The notes beneath the pieces are model-generated. The model was not told the DNA's origin. It ran no database searches and saw only the letters and a list, made by a program, of their open reading frames with translations. Below, piece by piece: positions 49,058 to 54,166 of a stretch of DNA of 54,166 bases (position 1 is the first letter of the stretch; each line of letters begins with the position of its first letter). The position numbers were made by a program, and so were the translations under genes. Source of the DNA: Methanobacteriota archaeon (lineage in GTDB: Archaea > Thermoplasmatota > Thermoplasmata > UBA10834); assembly GCA_020347565.1 (NCBI GenBank), contig CP070732.1, positions 1,912,305-1,966,470 on the forward strand, read 5' to 3'.

Positions 49058-52000
49058 ATGGTTATGTTCAGTGTGAGTGGCCGTTCATCACATGTGTCGG
49101 TGATTCTTGCAGTAGTAATCTCGTTTAGCATGATCGGAACAATCTTCACAGCCGATTCAGCGGATGGTGCGACGGCGGAGGAGACGGTTCTCCGCATTGG
49201 ATTCATGCAGAAGGTCGACAGCTTGAATCCGAACATCGGGCTTGCGGATGCGTCTCGCATGCTCTACGGCCTCGTCTACGACTGCCTGATGACCGTTGAT
49301 GAAGATCTCAGCTCCACGTCGAACCTGGCGCTTGGATGGGGAGTTGCGGAAGACTTCGAGCCATACGGCTCAGCATGGGATTACAACCTCACCCAACACG
49401 CTCTCTGGCACGACGGAGAGCCGTTCACTGCGGACGACGTCGCGTTCACTTTCAACCTGAACTGCCAGAACTACGTGACGATGTGGGCCTACCAGCCGTA
49501 CGCGTACTACATGAGCTACGCCGAGGTAATCAATGACCACACTGTCAGGGTGCATTTCTTCGATAGAGCCACAGCCGACCCGATGGCGGTTGCATTCGGT
49601 TCATCCATGTTCATTCCAATACTGCCGAAGCACTTGATGAGTTCCATGACGCCAACGGACATAAGCTTCAACTGGCCGGGAGTGTTCGAAGGCTCCAATC
49701 CGCCGATCGTCGGCACTGGACCGTTCATGGCGACAGAGGCTATCCATGACGATTGGCTCGTCGGGGACAAGCTCACGCTAGTGAAGAACCCTTACTACCA
49801 TTGGAAGACGGACAAGCCTGGCAGCCCCGAGGTCAAGTTCGATAAGCTCGAACTGCACTTCTTCAACGACGCGACCGCGATGGCACTCGCTCTGGAGATT
49901 GGCGACCTCGACGTCGCGCGGTTTCCACCCCGCGAGTACACGACCTTGAAGAACAAGGTGGAGGGCGGGACCCTGCCGAACATCGAGACTTATGACGGGC
50001 CCACGTGCACGCAATACTGGACGCACATCCTTATCAACTTCAACAATGCAGGGCCCAACCCGTCTCGCTTGGACCCAGTCATAAGGCAGGCCATGGCAAT
50101 GGCCACGAACAAGGAATACATAAACGACAACCATTACCTCGGTCTTGGAGCGCCAGGGTCGACGCTGATATCGCCGGTGAACGAGGAATGGCATTACGAG
50201 CCAATGGCGTCGGAGCTTTACGTATACGACCTCGAGGCGGCTAACGAACTTCTCGAGGCGGGCGGATACAGGTACACGGCAGAGTCGCCGGACGTGAGGG
50301 TTTGCACCTCAGACAGCTACGCCTACCAGGCGGGCCTCGTCCCTGAAGGAACGCCGCTCACCTACGAAATGGCCCTCAGGCATGAGTATCCTGAGGAGAA
50401 GGACATAGCGATATACCTCCAGTGGGAATGGGCGAAGATCGGCATCGAGATCAACTACGCGCTCATGACGGAGGCAGCTCTCGGCGCGGTCGTTTACGGT
50501 TATTCATATGACACGGCGATGTGGTGCTGGTGGTCAGACCCTGACCCGAACTACATGCTCTTCTGTCAATCGAAGGCAGCCTGGCACGGGTGGAGCGACA
50601 ACATGTACTACAGCCCCGAATACGACGAGAACTACACGAGGTCCGTACGAGAACTCGACGTGGCGATGAGACAGTCATACGTTGATGGCTGCCAGAGGGA
50701 GCATTACCGCGATGTTGGCTATATCATCCTGGACTATGTTAGCCAGACATATGCCTGGCGAACGGACACCTTCTCGGGATGGGGCGATTGGGAAGCGAAT
50801 CCCGGGAGGAGCATCGATGCGTTCTGGGGCGGCAATCCGCTGTACTTCGACCTGACGCCTGCGGGCTACGTGCCTCCCGAAGAGACATGCGTGTTCGTGA
50901 GTTCGGCCGAGTTGAATGGAACAGAGGGGGAGAACGGGTGGTATGTTTCCGACGTCACGGTGACGCTCGACGCGTTCAGCCTGATTGACGACACCGTTGC
51001 GCCGATAACGAGTGCCACGGTCTCAGGCACATCGGGTGATAACGGATGGTTTCTGTCACCGGTGACGGTCGAGTTGACCGCGTACGACGACTTCAGCGGA
51101 GTGAGCGCCACGTACTATTCCATTGATGATGGCGCCTGGAGCGTGTACTCAACCGCCCTGGATATCTCGGGAGAAGGCGCTCACGATATCGCGTACTACT
51201 CTGTCGACGAGGAAGGGAATGAGGAGCATGAGAAGACCGTGTCAGCGAACATCGATCTGACCTCGCCCACTCTGTCGATCGACCTCTTTGACGGGCACGA
51301 GTTCAGCTCCCCAACGGCGTCGATAGATCTGTCATCTTACGATGACGTCAGCGGGATATGGTACTGCGAGCGCTCGCTGGACGGAGGCGATTATGCCGAG
51401 TGCGCCATCGATCATGTGGTCCTCACCGGCCTGTCGGAAGGCAACCATACGCTCGACGTCAGGGCGTATGACGAGGCTGGCAACGCGGCGGAGGATTCAG
51501 TTTGGTTCCTTGTGAACATAATCCTGCCGGGCACGAACCGTTCTGTAGACTATCTCTGGTACGACATGTTCGGCCATCCAATCGGCGAGCACTACGACTG
51601 GAGGGCCAACACCTCACAGGACGAATGGCGCTTGACGAACGAGTTCCCCTACCTGTACATGTGGGAGGGACCGCCGCCAGGCAACACGTATATCCACACA
51701 TTCTCCCGTCTGAACGTCACTGGAAGTGACATGCCCGAGCTCAGCATGAACGCGAACCCGGAGTTCCTGCCGTATCTCGGCACGACGCGCGGCGGCACGG
51801 CCGTGCTCGACTGGCACATGGACTATCTGACCTATGACGAGGCGGATGCGAAGCTGTCCGAAGGTGCGATGTCATGGTTCGACGGCTGGTTCTGCGAGCT
51901 CATGGGGAACACGACCCTGGACGAGCAGGCGGCAAAGACCGTTCTGGGAATCACGGACCAGGGGTTCGACGACTTCGAGACGTGGTGGACGGCGAACGGC

Positions 52001-53476
52001 CTGGACGTCAAGTTGGCCTGGAAGGCATGGATGATTGACGAGGCCAGCAACGACCGCCTCGCGATATACAATGCTTACGACTACGACCTCCAGTTCCTGT
52101 ACTTCGAGCTGGATGCCGATAAGGTGGGCGACGAGGTCGTCGTGACATTCGACGCGGTCAGCTGGGGCGCGGAAGCGCTCATGTTCAGATGGCTCCGGGA
52201 GGCGTTCATGCCGACCGAGTGGTACATGGAGGACATGCACCTGAGCGCGACCATCGGACCGGAGACGGCCGACATGCACTTCGACGCCGCGGTCCAGTAC
52301 GCGCTGTACGCATACGAGTCCGTCGAGGACGGCACTCCATGCTGGGTATGGGAGGCGATGCTGCAGGATTACATCGAGTCCACACTGCTGCACCCGTACT
52401 CCGACTTCGACCCGTATGCCGACCTTGATTACCTGAACCGGGCGCCTGGAAGCGACTGGTACGGCTCCATGATGCCGTACGACTACACGCCGGGCGCGTG
52501 GAATCTGTTGGAGAACGAGACGCTAACGTTTGAGTGGCCGGAAGAGGAAGTGTGGTTCTTCGCTCACGACATCGACGAGCTCGGAACGGGGACGATTGTG
52601 GATGGTACGCTCGAGTTCTTGGCCAACATGACCGTGCAGTACGCCGAACCGATGCCTTCAGACTTCTCGGAGTCCATCACGATAGACGAAGAGGCACGGC
52701 AGATCTGCTTCACTGGCCCGATCGATATGTGGACTTGGTCCCATGATCAGATTGCCCATGAATGGCTCTCGGATGAGTGGGACCGACTTGGCATCCTGCC
52801 CTACGGGGTTCCTCTCATCGAGTTCAGACCGTCTGGCTACGGGACCGCGCTGTCTTCAGCGGGGGACGATGACCCCGATTCGTATGCATCCCCCGTTCTG
52901 GCTTCATCCGCACTGTTGGACCATATATCCTACAGAGTAGACGACGGGGAATGGCAGACCTACGTTGACCCATTCGTGATCTCCGAAGATGGCGTTCACA
53001 CGCTCGAGAGATACTGCGTCGACTCCGAAGGCAACGAGGAGGACGTGCGCACGCTGGAAATCAAGATAGACAAGACAGCTCCGGAACTGACCATGACGAC
53101 CGCCGATGGAGCGGAGTTCAGGGTAAACGACGTCAACATCTCGTGGGTCTGCGAGGACGTCTGCAGCGGAGTCTACAGCGTTGAGTACTCGGTAGACGGT
53201 GGTGCATTCGTCGATTGCGCGGATCGTTCATGGGCGGTGATCCCGGATCTGTCGGTGGGCGATCATGAGGTCACGATATCTGTCTGGGACTACGCCGGCA
53301 ACGAGGAGATTCAGACTCTGTCGATAACTGTGGAGTCTGGTGACGGAGGAATAAGCAGCGAGGTGCTGACGCTTGGCCTGGCGGGCGTGTTAGTGGCTGT
53401 CGCTGTGCTGGTTTTGGCAGTATACTTGATGAGGAGACGGAAGCCGAAGAGCGATGGACCGAGCGGCCCCACTTGA
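49058..53476 (+). CDS. Giant membrane-anchored ABC solute-binding chimera (family 5 SBP plus Ig-like domains)
   Basis: A 1472-residue surface protein. Signal peptide about 1-38. Residues 45-600 form a family 5 (peptide/nickel) solute-binding protein: RIGFMQKVDSLNPNIG, DGEPFTADDVAFTFN, GTGPFM and LDVARFPP are typical. Ig-like repeats with SIDDGAWSVYS and SLDGGDYAECAI patterns follow (about 608-820). A Trp/Tyr/Asp-rich region of unknown fold spans 827-1260, then another Ig-like pair (1275-1428), one transmembrane helix (about 1435-1457) and a basic tail. Ordinary SBPs have 500-650 residues. It may collect peptides for a DppBCDF importer; no permease is adjacent. Confidence 0.88.
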   Translation: MVMFSVSGRSSHVSVILAVVISFSMIGTIFTADSADGATAEETVLRIGFMQKVDSLNPNIGLADASRMLYGLVYDCLMTVDEDLSSTSNLALGWGVAEDFEPYGSAWDYNLTQHALWHDGEPFTADDVAFTFNLNCQNYVTMWAYQPYAYYMSYAEVINDHTVRVHFFDRATADPMAVAFGSSMFIPILPKHLMSSMTPTDISFNWPGVFEGSNPPIVGTGPFMATEAIHDDWLVGDKLTLVKNPYYHWKTDKPGSPEVKFDKLELHFFNDATAMALALEIGDLDVARFPPREYTTLKNKVEGGTLPNIETYDGPTCTQYWTHILINFNNAGPNPSRLDPVIRQAMAMATNKEYINDNHYLGLGAPGSTLISPVNEEWHYEPMASELYVYDLEAANELLEAGGYRYTAESPDVRVCTSDSYAYQAGLVPEGTPLTYEMALRHEYPEEKDIAIYLQWEWAKIGIEINYALMTEAALGAVVYGYSYDTAMWCWWSDPDPNYMLFCQSKAAWHGWSDNMYYSPEYDENYTRSVRELDVAMRQSYVDGCQREHYRDVGYIILDYVSQTYAWRTDTFSGWGDWEANPGRSIDAFWGGNPLYFDLTPAGYVPPEETCVFVSSAELNGTEGENGWYVSDVTVTLDAFSLIDDTVAPITSATVSGTSGDNGWFLSPVTVELTAYDDFSGVSATYYSIDDGAWSVYSTALDISGEGAHDIAYYSVDEEGNEEHEKTVSANIDLTSPTLSIDLFDGHEFSSPTASIDLSSYDDVSGIWYCERSLDGGDYAECAIDHVVLTGLSEGNHTLDVRAYDEAGNAAEDSVWFLVNIILPGTNRSVDYLWYDMFGHPIGEHYDWRANTSQDEWRLTNEFPYLYMWEGPPPGNTYIHTFSRLNVTGSDMPELSMNANPEFLPYLGTTRGGTAVLDWHMDYLTYDEADAKLSEGAMSWFDGWFCELMGNTTLDEQAAKTVLGITDQGFDDFETWWTANGLDVKLAWKAWMIDEASNDRLAIYNAYDYDLQFLYFELDADKVGDEVVVTFDAVSWGAEALMFRWLREAFMPTEWYMEDMHLSATIGPETADMHFDAAVQYALYAYESVEDGTPCWVWEAMLQDYIESTLLHPYSDFDPYADLDYLNRAPGSDWYGSMMPYDYTPGAWNLLENETLTFEWPEEEVWFFAHDIDELGTGTIVDGTLEFLANMTVQYAEPMPSDFSESITIDEEARQICFTGPIDMWTWSHDQIAHEWLSDEWDRLGILPYGVPLIEFRPSGYGTALSSAGDDDPDSYASPVLASSALLDHISYRVDDGEWQTYVDPFVISEDGVHTLERYCVDSEGNEEDVRTLEIKIDKTAPELTMTTADGAEFRVNDVNISWVCEDVCSGVYSVEYSVDGGAFVDCADRSWAVIPDLSVGDHEVTISVWDYAGNEEIQTLSITVESGDGGISSEVLTLGLAGVLVAVAVLVLAVYLMRRRKPKSDGPSGPT

Positions 53477-53568
53477 GAGTGCGTTGCGACTGCTACAAGA
53501 ACCGGATAGGTCGGACTTGATTCTGACCTGTCTGGCTCAATGTCTAATCAGCAGAGATTGGAGTTTCG

Positions 53569-53589
53569 GAGAATGCACCAAACCCTTTC
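53569..53589 (+). repeat. 21-base intergenic motif, copy 3
   Basis: GAGAATGC-ACC-AAACCCTTTC followed by ACTTTCTGATTTC, 93 bases after the solute-binding gene. Orientation is the same as the other copies. Confidence 0.6.
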
Positions 53590-53676
53590 ACTTTCTGATT
53601 TCAGTCAACAATGTTAGCGTCGGCGAGTCCGCAAGGCTGAAATAGCGTCGTCGCGTTCACTGACTTAGGTGGTCAA

Positions 53677-54166
53677 GTGATTCGGGGGAGAAGTATATTA
53701 TCGATTGTCTGCTGTGCGCTCTTCTTGCTGACATGCTTTGTAGGCGTTTCCGACGAGGCTGCGGCTAAGCCGCTTGATGCAAGGGGGACCGTTGAGTTCA
53801 GAACGGCGTCGGGGTCAGACGCGGAAGAATACTACCTTGGTGAAACCGTATATATCTACATCAAATGCAACGACCGTGCAGGCGCACTTGGGCCACGGTT
53901 CAATTGTAGAGTGACCGATAGCCAAGGAGGTACTCAGTACGAAGAGGACTTCTATTCGGATGGCTTTGAAACGACGGAGACTTTCATAACTGAACAGTCG
54001 GACCCTACGGGAACTTGGAAAGTCGTCTTGAAATATTTTGACCACTTGACTCCACCGAATGGACTTAGACTTGATACTGATACTGTAGAGGTGCTCGTTA
54101 GTGAAGAGCCCGAGTTATGGAGCAAGTACGACGAGGCAGCTGGAACGACTGCAAGCGATTCATCTG
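53677..54166 (+). CDS. Secreted protein, 3' end outside window
   Basis: The frame from GTG 53677 stays open to the window end (163 codons). It begins MIRGRSILSIVCCALFLLT, a clear signal peptide ending near AAAKP, followed by a beta-rich domain (TVEFRTASGSDAEEYYLGE, YIYIKCNDRAG, GTWKVVLKYF) like an Ig-fold or MG2-type module. AGGTGG lies four bases before the start. Base composition is more AT-rich than the genes at 1-40 kb (many ACT, GAT and AAA codons), which may reflect recent acquisition. No specific family is recognised in the visible part. Confidence 0.75.
   Translation, partial: MIRGRSILSIVCCALFLLTCFVGVSDEAAAKPLDARGTVEFRTASGSDAEEYYLGETVYIYIKCNDRAGALGPRFNCRVTDSQGGTQYEEDFYSDGFETTETFITEQSDPTGTWKVVLKYFDHLTPPNGLRLDTDTVEVLVSEEPELWSKYDEAAGTTASDSS

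Noticed and set aside
1..54166. CRISPR arrays, rRNA genes, complete insertion sequences or prophage genes
   Set aside because: No regularly spaced direct repeats, rRNA-like stretches, transposases, integrases or phage structural proteins were seen on either strand.

Overview
The window reads as a GC-rich chromosome segment from an uncultured archaeon, most likely of the Thermoplasmatota (the phylum is inferred). Archaeal markers are eukaryote-type ribosomal proteins (L7Ae, S28e, L24e, S6e), aIF5B, aIF2-gamma, CTP-dependent riboflavin kinase, HerA, a GINS subunit, a GPN-loop GTPase, pantoate kinase, archaeal-type ProRS and two intron-containing tRNA genes. Many starts lie about 25 bases downstream of a TATA-like box with no room for a leader, so leaderless transcription looks common. 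ATGA stop/start overlaps are frequent within operons.

Layout. 1-1.35 kb: the end of a peptide ABC permease that carries extra PKD domains. 1.4-7.6 kb: translation genes (rpl7ae-rps28e-rpl24e-ndk, infB, rps6e-eif2g-PIN) and ribK. 7.6-11 kb, minus: purS-purL-purQ. 11-13.1 kb: a secreted orphan, TrmI and a zinc-ribbon protein. 13.4-18.4 kb: a tungsten-type aldehyde ferredoxin oxidoreductase with its Fe-S subunit, then a second multi-cluster ferredoxin translationally coupled to a class III aminotransferase, and a small membrane protein. 18.4-25.4 kb: proS, prs, herA, a DUF357 protein, pantoate kinase, coaBC and tmk. 25.6-30.9 kb: a lone RAM domain, gcvPA-gcvPB, TOPRIM and DUF167 proteins, GINS and an MBL-fold hydrolase. 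31-34.5 kb: tRNA-Lys, GPN GTPase, tdh-kbl. 34.5-40 kb: a zinc-ribbon orphan, a flavodoxin and a 1473-residue TPR protein. 40-41.3 kb: a gene-poor stretch with long inverted repeats, a 71-residue orphan, tRNA-Gly and an ABC ATPase remnant. 41.3-54.2 kb: an exoprotein region holding a papain-like protease with a PEF-CTERM-like tail, a calcium-repeat protein, a membrane-bound winged-helix protein, a clostripain homologue that seems to lack its catalytic Cys, an orphan, a 1472-residue solute-binding chimera and a secreted protein cut by the window end.

Together the genes suggest a protein- and amino-acid-degrading heterotroph: secreted peptidases and peptide-ABC components outside; Thr to Gly (Tdh/Kbl), Gly cleavage (GcvP) and a transaminase plus ferredoxin-linked aldehyde oxidation inside. 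The most unusual items are the structured-RNA-like loci at 40.13-40.24 and 40.56-40.66 kb, a 21-base motif found three times between the secreted-protein genes, the chimeric transporter proteins, the altered clostripain active site, the non-canonical cofactor motif in the AOR, and the giant TPR protein.
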